DNA of 64,000 nt from Candidatus Methanomethylicaceae archaeon (GCA_015660995.1 JACTUC010000001.1:62001-126000), one strand, 5' to 3'. Shown: positions 19,327 through 29,592, counted from the first letter of the stretch. A program made the numbers and translations. The notes: generated by a model not told the origin, from the letters alone.

Positions 19327-19938
19327 ATGACAACCAATAATGCAAGGAAAAAACTAGTAAAGCTACTTCCCATTTTGATCTTAACTTTGCTAATAGGTAC
19401 AGTCAGCGCTGCTGTCTTTACCATGTACTATGGCAATGTGACTGCAACCGTCAAAACACCTGATGTGCAGTTAATTGCAGGCTCAGATTCAGCTACCAGT
19501 CCCATCGCCTATCCCAATGCCACCGTGACCGTTGCAAGCACATACGACTACGCAACGATAGCATTTAGTTTGTTCCCATCAGCTACTAATACACCTCAGC
19601 CCGCGACATACTACACCAATCTTACGCTGATAAAAAATACTGGTTCTGTGACCCACACAATTACTAACATAACCTTATCAGGCTTAACAAATATGGCTAA
19701 CCTCGGAAACGTAACAGTCTATTTATACAACGGTACCCAAACCGATAGCCCGACCACTGCAACTGCACAAGGTTATGCAACTTTAACTAGTGGTTCTACG
19801 GGGACAGTAACTCTTACGGGCATTCCAGTGACCCTTCCGGCGGGGGATATATGCTACATTGAAATTGTAGGTTATGCAGCTTCAGGTATAGCAGCTGGCC
19901 AGACTGTAGTATTTACGGTCTCCATTACATGGCATTAA
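19327..19938 (+). CDS. Small secreted beta-protein with SipW/TasA-type signal region (possible filament subunit)
   Basis: KLVKLLPILILTLLIGTVSAAVFTMYYGNVTATV signal region, then about 170 aa of Thr/Asn-rich beta sequence with no further TM helix. Confidence 0.55.
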   Translation: MTTNNARKKLVKLLPILILTLLIGTVSAAVFTMYYGNVTATVKTPDVQLIAGSDSATSPIAYPNATVTVASTYDYATIAFSLFPSATNTPQPATYYTNLTLIKNTGSVTHTITNITLSGLTNMANLGNVTVYLYNGTQTDSPTTATAQGYATLTSGSTGTVTLTGIPVTLPAGDICYIEIVGYAASGIAAGQTVVFTVSITWH

Positions 19939-19954
19939 ACACCACCAAGGGAAG

Positions 19955-22003
19955 TTGCAGCTAGAAAAAGGAGTGGGCACGGTGACGGATGCTCCGGTGA
20001 AGCGTTCAAGTAGCTCAAAGCATAGGCGCTTCCAGTTAGTCATGCCCCTTCTAATCATTTTCTCTATTCTTGCTATTACTCCGGCTGAAGCGTCAAATCA
20101 AACCATCGACTTCGCCCAATGCACATCCACGGTTAAGGCGCCGTCGGTAACTCTTGGAGTAGGAAACCAAAGCACCACATCTGTCTCTGCAACCAATGAC
20201 TACGCAACCATTACAACTACAGCCGGTTTAGCTTTTTATGAGAACGCCTCGGGTCCTTCAGGACCGACGCCGAGCGCGAATACCGCCCTAACCCCCTCCG
20301 GCAGCAGTGGCTCCTATGCGGTGAACCAAGGGACCACCGCTTACCTGTGGTCCCCCCAGTTCGGAAGCGCGACCACGATTGGCGCGGGGAGCTGGGTTCT
20401 GGGCTTATGGACGGCCTCGCCGAGCTACTTGGTGGGCTACGTTCCCATCACGCTCACGAACTCCCAGAGCACGGCGGTATCTGGGGGCACCCAAGTAATG
20501 ATCAATATGAGCTGGAATAATTACACCTCCTATTTGGACAATCCCGTGGACAATTACGTCTTCTTCAATAGCTCAGGCACGCCCCTCTACAGCTGGCTGG
20601 AGAACGGGACGTCTAGCAGCTCAACCAATTCCGTGGTCTGGGTCAAGCTCGATTCCAATGGGATTCCGGCCAACGGCGCAGTGACAATCTACGTTGGGTT
20701 CTACCCTCACGGAACGAACGTGCTCGGATGGAACAACGCTACTGGTGCATCGGCGCTGCTTGCAGGAAACTATGGGGTGAACTACGGCCTCTACGACAAC
20801 GGGAACCTCACGTTCACCTTCTATGACAACTTCAATGGCAGAAGCTTGAGTTCAAACTGGAATATAAGCACCTATGGTTCACCTACCATTACGGTCAACA
20901 ACGGTTTGAATGTAACGACGGCTAAGACATCTGCGACTGGTTATAATGAAAGCTGCATCTACGCCTCCTTCACCCCTCCTTCAGCGGGCATGATCATGGA
21001 GGTGAACTGGAGGCCGGTTGCTGGGACTTTTTCAAAATTCGGCATGGGGAACAATCTTACTGGCTCCAGCATGTTCAATAATATAAATGGATACCTTGTA
21101 AGGCCAAACTGGAATGCTAATACATCATTACTTCAGTGTTTCAAACCCCCAGTGAATTATACTGCAATCGCAACTCTGACAGAATCTAACAATTATGTGC
21201 TTGGCAATAACTATACGATGGGGCTTACATGGTCCACGGTTGCCTCCAACAATATGATAATCAATGATACCACAACTGGAAAGAGTGCATCGGTGACCGA
21301 TAAAACTTTTAACCCATTGAACGGAACGCAGATTGCTTTAGATGCGGCAGGCCAAGAAACATTTTGGTGGGTGCGGGTCAGGCAGGCTCTCCCCAACAAC
21401 GTGATGCCGACGGTCTCAAACGGCAGCATGACCATCCCGACCAATGCGTTGCTGGTGTCGGTTTACGTTACGAATTCATCAGGAAGCATCACCAGCACCA
21501 TAGCGAGCAATCAATCGCTCGTGATTGGGAGCACTGAAAGTCCATACCCGATGACCTTCGCCGGGGGTCAGGTCCCCGTCCCGGCGAACGGATACCTCAT
21601 GGTTTCGCTCTCTGCAGGCATTTACGCTTCCTATGTCGTCTACTGGGGAACTGGACAGGCGACGAATTTTAGCACGCCAAGTATTTTCAATTACGTTTTG
21701 TCCTTAAATAATTCGGGAACTGTTCCGTATAATGTCAACATTTCGGTTTTTAGCAGTTCTTTAATTACTAGGCTGACGAATTTGACTTTGTATCTTAACT
21801 CTACCATAAACGGGATTGCCATAACTAATGGTGTATTTACGCAATCTAGCTCGACTTTCACTTTGCCAGCTAATTCAACTTTGCAGGTGGCAGTGAATGC
21901 TATGGCTAATGCCTTTGGTAGCTCTAACATAATGCTGCTTTTGAAGATTACCCAGAACGTAAGACCATTTGCATATAATGCGATTAACCTGACGGTGAAC
22001 TAA
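19955..22003 (+). CDS. Large surface protein with DUF2341-like domain
   Basis: Signal sequence; VPITLTNSQSTAVSGGTQVMINMSWNNY...YVFFNSSGTPLYSWLENGTSSSSTNSVVWVKLDSNGIPANGAVTIYVGFYP matches the DUF2341 pattern; LamG-like FYDNFNGRSLSSNWNIS follows. Confidence 0.65.
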   Translation: MQLEKGVGTVTDAPVKRSSSSKHRRFQLVMPLLIIFSILAITPAEASNQTIDFAQCTSTVKAPSVTLGVGNQSTTSVSATNDYATITTTAGLAFYENASGPSGPTPSANTALTPSGSSGSYAVNQGTTAYLWSPQFGSATTIGAGSWVLGLWTASPSYLVGYVPITLTNSQSTAVSGGTQVMINMSWNNYTSYLDNPVDNYVFFNSSGTPLYSWLENGTSSSSTNSVVWVKLDSNGIPANGAVTIYVGFYPHGTNVLGWNNATGASALLAGNYGVNYGLYDNGNLTFTFYDNFNGRSLSSNWNISTYGSPTITVNNGLNVTTAKTSATGYNESCIYASFTPPSAGMIMEVNWRPVAGTFSKFGMGNNLTGSSMFNNINGYLVRPNWNANTSLLQCFKPPVNYTAIATLTESNNYVLGNNYTMGLTWSTVASNNMIINDTTTGKSASVTDKTFNPLNGTQIALDAAGQETFWWVRVRQALPNNVMPTVSNGSMTIPTNALLVSVYVTNSSGSITSTIASNQSLVIGSTESPYPMTFAGGQVPVPANGYLMVSLSAGIYASYVVYWGTGQATNFSTPSIFNYVLSLNNSGTVPYNVNISVFSSSLITRLTNLTLYLNSTINGIAITNGVFTQSSSTFTLPANSTLQVAVNAMANAFGSSNIMLLLKITQNVRPFAYNAINLTVN

Positions 22004-22062
22004 ATGTGGCGTGTTAGATCCAAGAAAAGGATCAACAAAGAAACTATGGGGGCGTTAATTTA

Positions 22063-22584
22063 ATGGCAGCTGTATTTGCGCCCCAGTTTTTCTTGCTTAT
22101 CGGTATTGAACTATTTCTGGCTGGAAGTATTGTGACAACGCTTCTTGAAGATTATTATCCTGCGTCTTTACCTTACATACTTGATGTCGGGGCCTTTGTC
22201 GGTCTAGTACAGCTTTGGTTTGGTCCAAATTATTTAGGTGGTCTTAATGAGGTTTTGCAGTTCTATTATTGTGTTGGGTTTGCATTGATTGCACTTTTGA
22301 GTTTAGTTGGGGCTAATGTTTATTTATTCTTGGCTAAGAGAAGGGTTTTTCTAAGCGGGGCTTTTGGGTTAGTCGTAACAGTTCCTGCTTGTCTAGTGCT
22401 ATTGTTCTTCGGCAGCGCTTATGTGAATGATATCCCAGTTGCTTTACCTCCTCTGCCGGTGTTATCTTGGACGGAGGTTTATGTGCTATTCTTTGCTTCA
22501 GCCGTGATCCTATTTTCAGCGATGGCGTTTTTGGTTTATCAAAGAAAACGCAAAAATATGCATGTGAAAAAACCAACTAAATGA
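22063..22584 (+). CDS. Small polytopic membrane protein, unknown
   Basis: About 4-5 hydrophobic helices, Lys/Arg-rich tail; follows the surface protein gene directly. Confidence 0.5.
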   Translation: MAAVFAPQFFLLIGIELFLAGSIVTTLLEDYYPASLPYILDVGAFVGLVQLWFGPNYLGGLNEVLQFYYCVGFALIALLSLVGANVYLFLAKRRVFLSGAFGLVVTVPACLVLLFFGSAYVNDIPVALPPLPVLSWTEVYVLFFASAVILFSAMAFLVYQRKRKNMHVKKPTK

Positions 22585-22620
22585 CCTTCATTTCCATCTA
22601 AATTATCACAAGGAATTTTC

Positions 22621-22649
22621 GGGCTGATCAAATAAACATTGATTCAAAT
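22621..22649 (+). repeat. Right copy of imperfect 29-bp direct repeat
   Basis: GGGCTGATCAAATAAACATTGATTCAAAT. Confidence 0.7.
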
Positions 22650-22852
22650 GTTTTCAGGTCATCATCAGTTACCATCAAAACTTGGGCTTTTTGAGAGTTT
22701 TAGTCCATTTTTTATGGTAATCTTCGAAAGAAAACTTAAAGTACACTTTAAATTCGAAAATTTAAATTTCTAGCTGATGGCAGAAATTCCAACCGCCTGA
22801 TGGTTCCACAAATATTATTTACTCCGCAGTTAAAACTAAGTTAGGTGTCTCT

Positions 22853-23218
22853 TTGGTCGGAAAACGGCGAGGAAGGAAGTCGCTGAAGAAGCTGCTGGAT
22901 GATGCTGTAGAGGCTGCTGAGGAGCGCTCCACAACAGTGGGTGCCCCCCTCCTCGAGGAACTGGACGAGCTCATCTGGCATGAGGATGAGATAGTTGTCT
23001 ACTCGCCTACAATGGTCGACCTGCCAGGAAAGGTCTACAGGGTAATGGGGGCCGGGCTGAGGCGCAGGGGCTTTACTGTCACCAAGCAGAGGGAGGTCGA
23101 GCTAAGGAATGACCGACTGATGTATGTCAACCGGTACATCGTCGAGGGCGACGGCGTGGGAGAGGAGGCGACCGTTTACGCAAGGCTCCACGACATGTCG
23201 ATAGTGGAGGCCATCTGA
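22853..23218 (+). CDS. Hypothetical protein (121 aa)
   Basis: Open frame with charged N-terminus; no recognised motif. Confidence 0.45.
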   Translation: MVGKRRGRKSLKKLLDDAVEAAEERSTTVGAPLLEELDELIWHEDEIVVYSPTMVDLPGKVYRVMGAGLRRRGFTVTKQREVELRNDRLMYVNRYIVEGDGVGEEATVYARLHDMSIVEAI

Positions 23219-23283
23219 GCCTCCGGGTAACTTTTTAAACAAATCGCCCCAGAAAATCTAGTCGCTAATAAAGGTGCATCACT

Positions 23284-24693
23284 TTGGATAGGCAGGTTGA
23301 CGCTATTATAATTGGAGGAGGTCCTGGCGGCTATGTCTCGGCCATCCGCCTCGGCCAACTAGGGAAGAAGGTCGTGCTGGTCGAGAGAGCAGAGATAGGC
23401 GGGACATGCCTGAATAGGGGATGCATACCGACTAAGGCACTGATACACGTGGGCAAGGTTGTCCGAGAGGCAACGCACGGGGAGAGGATGGGCATAAAGG
23501 CAGAAGTCTCCGTGGATTTCCATAAGACCCAGGCTTGGAACCGGTTTAACGTAGACAAGCGCCGCAGGGGTACCGAGTACCTCCTCAAAGCCAACGGGGT
23601 TGAGCTAGTTAGGGGGGAAGCCGCCTTTGAGTCACCTAGCACTGTAGTCGTGAAACCGCAGGGAGACAGGATAAAAGCGCAGGCAATCATTATTGCGACC
23701 GGTTCGAGACCATCGGATCTCCCTTCCGTAAAAGTAGACTCTAGACTCATACTGAGTTCAGATGACGTCTTCCAGCTTGATGAGGTCCCCAAGGAGATGG
23801 TCATCGTCGGAGGGGGTGCAATCGGCGTAGAGATGGCAACAGCCTTCGCCCCGTTAGGAACTAAGGTCACCATCGTTGAGATAATGGATCAAATTCTCCC
23901 AGGTCTTAGCCAGGATCTTATCGTTCCAGTAATTGACGCCCTTAGGAAGCTTGGCGTCGAGATCCACCTGAAGACCAAGGTTGTCGAGACGAAATATCTC
24001 AATTCTGAGAGCGGAGAGAGAGTCCAGCTCAGACTCGAGAACGGCATACAGCTCGACGCTGATCGCGTTCTAGTAGCCGTTGGTAGAAAGCCAAACACCG
24101 ACTCGCTCAATCTCGTGAAGGCAGGTGTCAATGTGGATCAGAAAGGTTTCATAAGGATCAACGATCGCCTGGAGACTAGTGCTATCTCGATATTCGCAGT
24201 GGGTGACGTCACTGGCCTGCCCTACCTTGCGCACAGGGCAATGGAACAGGGACTCTGTGCCGCAGAGATAGCAGCAGGGATCAGGGACACTTACCCCAAC
24301 CCTCCAATGCCCTCCGTTGTCTACTCCGATCCGGAGATCGCGTTCGTTGGCATGAGCGAGGCAGAGGCATCATCAAAGGAGGTGGATATCCTCGTTGGCA
24401 AGTTCCCGTTCACTGCCTCTGGCAGGGCCCAGACAATGGGCAGAATGGATGGCTTTGCAAAAGTGATAGGAGACAAGGAGGACGGCAGGATCATAGGTGT
24501 GCAGATGGTCGGCCCATCCGTCTCAGAGCTTATTGGTGAGTGTTCAATCCTCATAGCGAACTGCTTGACGTTGGAGGAGCTTGCATCCGGGGTGCACCCG
24601 CATCCTACGTTGAGCGAGGTGCTATCTGAGGCTGCAAAGCTTGCTCTAGGGAAACCACTCCACTACGAAGCACAGCTAGAGGCTAGGCGATAA
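23284..24693 (+). CDS. lpdA: Dihydrolipoyl dehydrogenase family FAD/NAD disulfide oxidoreductase
   Basis: GGGPGGYVSAIRLGQLG...GGTCLNRGCIPTKALIH...AVGDVTGLPYLAHRA...HPHPTLSE. Confidence 0.9.
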   Translation: MDRQVDAIIIGGGPGGYVSAIRLGQLGKKVVLVERAEIGGTCLNRGCIPTKALIHVGKVVREATHGERMGIKAEVSVDFHKTQAWNRFNVDKRRRGTEYLLKANGVELVRGEAAFESPSTVVVKPQGDRIKAQAIIIATGSRPSDLPSVKVDSRLILSSDDVFQLDEVPKEMVIVGGGAIGVEMATAFAPLGTKVTIVEIMDQILPGLSQDLIVPVIDALRKLGVEIHLKTKVVETKYLNSESGERVQLRLENGIQLDADRVLVAVGRKPNTDSLNLVKAGVNVDQKGFIRINDRLETSAISIFAVGDVTGLPYLAHRAMEQGLCAAEIAAGIRDTYPNPPMPSVVYSDPEIAFVGMSEAEASSKEVDILVGKFPFTASGRAQTMGRMDGFAKVIGDKEDGRIIGVQMVGPSVSELIGECSILIANCLTLEELASGVHPHPTLSEVLSEAAKLALGKPLHYEAQLEARR

Positions 24694-26743
24694 CCGGAAA
24701 AACCTTCGACTTGCCATCCTCTTTCTGGACCCGGAATATGTAATCCACAGATCCCTCGAGTTCCCTTTCGTGGGACACGATGATCGCCTGCACGAGATCC
24801 AGTTCCTTGAGAAGATCCCCGATCTTCCCAATCTGATCCTTGCTGAAGCCGTCCGTTGGCTCATCGAGTATAAGCAGGCCGGAGTCCACCCCGGCCCTCA
24901 TCTGCACTGTCTTGTTCAGCGCCAGCCTATAAGCTAGGGCGAGGGCTGTCCTCTCGCCTCCGCTGAGGTTTGTGACTTCTTGCTCGTAGGCATCTTGGGT
25001 TATAAGTGGCGTGAAGTTCTCGTCGATCCTCACACTTTTCGTCGGGTCGTCAACCAGGAAGGAAAACCACCGCCCGAACTCATCGTCCAGCTCCCTGTTG
25101 GCATTTGTCAGTATCGACAGCTCTATCCTGTCCATAGCTTCGGAGAAGTACTCGTCGAGCCAGTTGGAGTACTCAGTAAGGGTCTCTGCCTTCTTCCTGT
25201 CGCCCTCGATCTCGCTCCTCCTCTGTTCCAGTTCCTCGATCCGCATCTTCACCTTTCCGAGCTCGCCCTCCCTGCTGCCTTTCATGGCCCTGAGGCCCTC
25301 CAGCTTCCTCTCCAGCTGATCAATCTCCCGCTCATTCCGGTCGAAATCGACCTTTACAGCTTTGTAATCCGCAGCAGCTTTGGCAGCCTCGCCAGCCTTC
25401 CTCTCCAGCTCCCCTTTCTGCTTCTCTGTTGTCTTCAGTTCACCTTCGTCCTTCGCTATCTGCTCCTCTGTGTCGAATACCCTGTCGTGCAGGGCTGAGA
25501 TCTCGTTGTTGGCGGATTCGTATATCTTAGCCAATTGCCTCTCAACCTCCAGCTCCTTGATATCCCTCTCGACTATGCCCCTGTTCAGGTTGAGGGCGTC
25601 AAGCTCATCCCTGACCTCCTCGAGCTTCGCCTTGAATTCATCTGTGTCAACCCGCTGGTTGCAGGTAGGGCAGACCTTCTTATCGATGAGTGTCGCGAAA
25701 CTACTATGAATGTGGTTGGTTCTACCAAGCGCCTCCCTGTACTCCGAGAGCTTGGAACTCTTCTCCGCTAGCTTCCTCTCCGCCTCCTCCGAGGACATTG
25801 ATGGCTTCTTGAGACAGGCATTGATCTCGTCGATCCTTTTCCTCCAGCCTCTTACCTTCTCCCTGTTCGAACCTATACTGGAACCTAGCTGGGAGGTTCT
25901 CCTCGCTGAGTCTAGCAGCGCGGATCTAAGATCAGCCTCCTTCTTGGCTTCCCCTGTAAGCTCCTCCAGCCTTGTCCGCAGCTCTTCCCTGCTGGCTTTG
26001 TAACCATTCAGCTCCACTTCGGCGTCGAATATCTCCTCGCCTGTCCTCTTTATCTCGTCCTCGAGGTCTGGAACCTCCCCTCCGAGCGTTCCAATCTCCT
26101 GGTCTATCTCGGGCAGCTTCTTGGTCTTCTCCATCAGTATTTTTGATCTTGACGCCAGATCTTTGGAGAGTATGCGGGCATTATCCTTCGCAACCTTATA
26201 TTCCTCCAGCCTCAGCGCCTTCCTAATTGTCTGGAGCCTCTGTTCGGGGGCTTGCTCAAGGATCTCTTTCATCTCCTCCTGGGGCGTATAGACCGCGTAC
26301 CTGAAGATGACGCTCTTGGCCTTGGGGTCGACCGGCTCATTGTAGTTGAGGATCTTCAGCACCGCCTCCTTCATCTCCTTTGGCGAGTAGCTCGTCCTCC
26401 TGCCACCGTACTCGATCCAGCAGTCCTCTTGCTTCACTCCACCAGGCACCAGCGTCCCCTGGTTGAGTGTGCTCTTTCTCGCCCTCGAGAGGGACCTGTG
26501 AACCCGCACATCCTCGCCTTTCGTCTTGAAGTTCAGCTCTACCTCGCCAGAGTTCTTCCCTAAACTTAGGAGCGTCGTCCCTCTCTCATTGCCAAGCCCA
26601 AAGAGGGCGAACTCCACCGCGAGCAGTAGCGTCGATTTCCCGGACCCTATGCCGCCTTCGAATAGTATCGTCCCGCTTGGGAATTCCACTTCGCCGTCCT
26701 CGTAGGTCCTGATGTTCTTGAGCCTGAGCTTCTTCAGCAGCAT
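24683..26743 (-). CDS. rad50: Rad50 DNA double-strand break repair ATPase
   Basis: FEGGIGSGKSTLLLAVEFALFG Walker A, CPTCNQRV zinc hook, LSGGERTALALAYRLAL signature, LLILDEPTDG. Confidence 0.93.
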   Translation of the reverse strand: MLLKKLRLKNIRTYEDGEVEFPSGTILFEGGIGSGKSTLLLAVEFALFGLGNERGTTLLSLGKNSGEVELNFKTKGEDVRVHRSLSRARKSTLNQGTLVPGGVKQEDCWIEYGGRRTSYSPKEMKEAVLKILNYNEPVDPKAKSVIFRYAVYTPQEEMKEILEQAPEQRLQTIRKALRLEEYKVAKDNARILSKDLASRSKILMEKTKKLPEIDQEIGTLGGEVPDLEDEIKRTGEEIFDAEVELNGYKASREELRTRLEELTGEAKKEADLRSALLDSARRTSQLGSSIGSNREKVRGWRKRIDEINACLKKPSMSSEEAERKLAEKSSKLSEYREALGRTNHIHSSFATLIDKKVCPTCNQRVDTDEFKAKLEEVRDELDALNLNRGIVERDIKELEVERQLAKIYESANNEISALHDRVFDTEEQIAKDEGELKTTEKQKGELERKAGEAAKAAADYKAVKVDFDRNEREIDQLERKLEGLRAMKGSREGELGKVKMRIEELEQRRSEIEGDRKKAETLTEYSNWLDEYFSEAMDRIELSILTNANRELDDEFGRWFSFLVDDPTKSVRIDENFTPLITQDAYEQEVTNLSGGERTALALAYRLALNKTVQMRAGVDSGLLILDEPTDGFSKDQIGKIGDLLKELDLVQAIIVSHERELEGSVDYIFRVQKEDGKSKVFPVIA

Positions 26744-26750
26744 CGCGCCA

Positions 26751-28001
26751 TCAGCCCTCTGCCAACCTCTTTATGCCCAGCGTCTCGATGCCATCGGCAA
26801 CGATCCTGCTCTCGTAATTGCCTTCGGTCTCCCCCTCCTTCTTGGGCACCCTCAGCCGTGCAAGGAGCTCCTTAGCGATCTTTGCGGAACCGCGGCTCAG
26901 ATTTTCATCCTTTGTCCTTACTATCCCCTCCAGCTCATGCAGAACCCTCTCTTCAACCTCAGCACTGTCGTCGGCATTCACAGTTAGTTGTGTGACCTCC
27001 CTGGATCTGAGCTGGTTCCTGCTAAGGTGCAGGTACAGGGCGCCACGCTTCGTGAGGGTATCCCTGAAGGAGACGAAATCCACCTCGCTGGTCTTTCCAC
27101 TGGCGAGATCGCCTTGGACCTTGACAACGATCACTTTGTCTTTTACGTTCCCTACCTCAGCAAACACTTTAAGCTCATCATTAATGGCCTGTGCGGTCTT
27201 CCCAGCGGCATCAAACGGCTTGTATATACCCTCAAAAGCTGTCATGTCAATAAATTTGGTCTTGGCCGCTCCGTTCGCTTCCACTATGAAGAACCCCCGC
27301 CTCGCGCCCCTCACTGTCGCTTCCATGTCCGCCCCCCATCCAGTGAAGAGAGGGCCAGGGAAGACGACGCCTTTCTTGCCGGAGTGGTCTATTGCCCGGT
27401 GTAGGTGGCCGCCTGCATAGTAATCGAATCCGGTCGGTAGATCGGTTGAGGATATCCCCTCGTATCTCTCCCCCTCCAGCCTGTCCTCCTCTATCCCAGT
27501 GTGGAAAACAAATACCTTGAAACCTTTGAGGGAAGCTAGGAACTCCCTGTCGAGGTTGATGAACGCCTCCTTCTCCAGCGAAGCCCTCCTTCCAGAAATT
27601 CCAGTGATAAGTGCGCCACTCCGTTCGTCCGTTATTACAGATGGCCTGAGCCTACCATTAAAGGCTGAAGGTTTTCCCACCCTCACGAAGACACCTGCCT
27701 CATCGAGTATGTCTATGATCGAGGTGGAGTTGGGTGAGAAATCGTGGCTCCCGTACACCACGTAGATCTTCCTCCCGGTTTCAACAAACTTCATGAATGC
27801 CCTGACCGAGTCCCTGACAACTGCGAGGTCGGGAATGTTTACGTGGAATATATCTCCGCTTATAATAAGGAAATCCACATCTTCATCAATGCACCTCTGC
27901 AGAGACTTCTCCAGCGTCTCGATCTCGAGTCTCCTCATAACAGGATCTGACGTCGCCCCGAGGTGCAGGTCAGCCATGTGCCCGAACTTCATGTCAATCA
28001 A
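26751..28001 (-). CDS. mre11: Mre11 DNA repair exonuclease
   Basis: FGHMADLHLGA...LIISGDIFHV...YVVYGSHDFSP...GGHLHRAI. Confidence 0.93.
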   Translation of the reverse strand: MIDMKFGHMADLHLGATSDPVMRRLEIETLEKSLQRCIDEDVDFLIISGDIFHVNIPDLAVVRDSVRAFMKFVETGRKIYVVYGSHDFSPNSTSIIDILDEAGVFVRVGKPSAFNGRLRPSVITDERSGALITGISGRRASLEKEAFINLDREFLASLKGFKVFVFHTGIEEDRLEGERYEGISSTDLPTGFDYYAGGHLHRAIDHSGKKGVVFPGPLFTGWGADMEATVRGARRGFFIVEANGAAKTKFIDMTAFEGIYKPFDAAGKTAQAINDELKVFAEVGNVKDKVIVVKVQGDLASGKTSEVDFVSFRDTLTKRGALYLHLSRNQLRSREVTQLTVNADDSAEVEERVLHELEGIVRTKDENLSRGSAKIAKELLARLRVPKKEGETEGNYESRIVADGIETLGIKRLAEG

Positions 28002-28023
28002 CCGATCTTTGGCTTCACTTCTA

Positions 28024-29592
28024 TTAGAAGAATACCTGATCTGCCTTCCTCTGCGGTGTTTCCTCTTGCACCAAATCCTCGAAGAGCGGTGTATATATCG
28101 GGACGGGGAATTTCGAGAAGATTGAGCTGACTATCGATTCACCCTTGTCGAGCCCAGCTATGATCTGCTCATAGGCCGACAGATCCTGGGATGCACTCTC
28201 TATGAGCCTCCTCCTCTCCTGCGCCATCTCGTTGCCCATTATTATCTTCGTCCCTATGTTCGCGAGGATCTCGGGCGGGATCACAGAGACTATCTGAGTC
28301 ACCGCTATGAGCCCTATCTTGTACTTCCTCCCTTCCCTTGCTATCTTTCCGAAGATATTGTCGCCATAAGCTTCCCCCAGTACGCGCGGAGCCTCCTCCA
28401 GCACTATCCCGATCTGGGGTCTATCCCTCAGTACTCCTTGATCTTTGTACCCCTCATATCTATGGAACACTTCTTTCGTCACAGCACCAGTTATTATCAG
28501 CCCGGTCTCGTCAGAAATTGAGGAGCCATCAATGAGGACGATCTTCCCTTCCTCCATCCTATCTGCAATGTCATTGATCGTACTCTCGCCCATAGTCTCT
28601 ATGTTAAAGATCTCGTCCTCGCAGACAGGAGGCACACCCGTATTCCCAAGCTTGACCTTGAAGAGGTTGCCTATCTTCCTCCTGAGCGTCTGGACGCTGA
28701 TAAGCTGGATTCCTTTGACTTGGAGTTCCCCATCTCTCTCAGGCCTATCGGTCATTAATTCCCTTACCCAGTCTCTCTTGTACTCCCTGTAGAAGTGTTG
28801 CAGGGTGCCCACCTGTGCTTCGGTGAGCTCTAGGACGTCTGTGAGATCCCATGGCTTCAGCGACTTCAGGTTAATTATTAGCTTCTTTTGCCCGATAGGC
28901 TGGTTCTTGGAATAGTATACGAGAGATTTTGCAGCATCTGGATGATTCCTAAGCCCCTTGGCACCCCCAACGCCGAAGTACTCATTGTGGACATCCATCA
29001 CAAGAATTCCGAACTTATTGTGCCTCATTGCCTCCCAGAGCATTACTTTAACCATATTAGATTTACCCCTCCCCGTCTGGGCAGATATTAGGGTATGGTG
29101 CGAAAGCGCCTCCTCACCATTGAGGTAGTAATCAAAGTCAAGCGTCTTCGTTCCGCTCCTCAGCTTGCCGAGGAAGATTTCATTCTTGGGTCTCTCAAGG
29201 AACGAGAAGTCATCTCTGTCTATGGATCGCACCTTAGAGAGGAATGATGGGATGGATCTGGGTGATACTGCCTTGGGGCTCCCCCCGACCACCCTCACCT
29301 CGATTAGCGGGTTAATGTAGACCTTCCTGAATAGCCTCAGGTCCTTATCCGGGATCTCAATGTTGGGATTCGTACCCTCAAGCATGCTTCCAGAGCTCGT
29401 AAACAGGCGGTCCTCCCCAACGAGAGAGCCATACTCGAGGGCAGAGACCATGTAAATGTACCTGCGGGCTCCATCCTCGATTGCGACAAGGTCGCCGAGC
29501 TCCAGCCCGACGCCTTTCTTCTCCCTTATGATTAAGCTGGCGTTGTTTCCCTTAACGATCTGCCCGACTGTGGACATGTCCTTGCACCTCAA
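28024..29592 (-). CDS. herA: HerA ATPase
   Basis: [40 protein letters not shown]; adjacency to mre11 and nurA. Confidence 0.9.
   Translation of the reverse strand: MRCKDMSTVGQIVKGNNASLIIREKKGVGLELGDLVAIEDGARRYIYMVSALEYGSLVGEDRLFTSSGSMLEGTNPNIEIPDKDLRLFRKVYINPLIEVRVVGGSPKAVSPRSIPSFLSKVRSIDRDDFSFLERPKNEIFLGKLRSGTKTLDFDYYLNGEEALSHHTLISAQTGRGKSNMVKVMLWEAMRHNKFGILVMDVHNEYFGVGGAKGLRNHPDAAKSLVYYSKNQPIGQKKLIINLKSLKPWDLTDVLELTEAQVGTLQHFYREYKRDWVRELMTDRPERDGELQVKGIQLISVQTLRRKIGNLFKVKLGNTGVPPVCEDEIFNIETMGESTINDIADRMEEGKIVLIDGSSISDETGLIITGAVTKEVFHRYEGYKDQGVLRDRPQIGIVLEEAPRVLGEAYGDNIFGKIAREGRKYKIGLIAVTQIVSVIPPEILANIGTKIIMGNEMAQERRRLIESASQDLSAYEQIIAGLDKGESIVSSIFSKFPVPIYTPLFEDLVQEETPQRKADQVFF

Noticed and set aside
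25011-27420. Ser/Leu-rich plus-strand ORFs opposite rad50/mre11
   Set aside because: Complementary translation of charged coiled-coil codons; low complexity, no supporting signals
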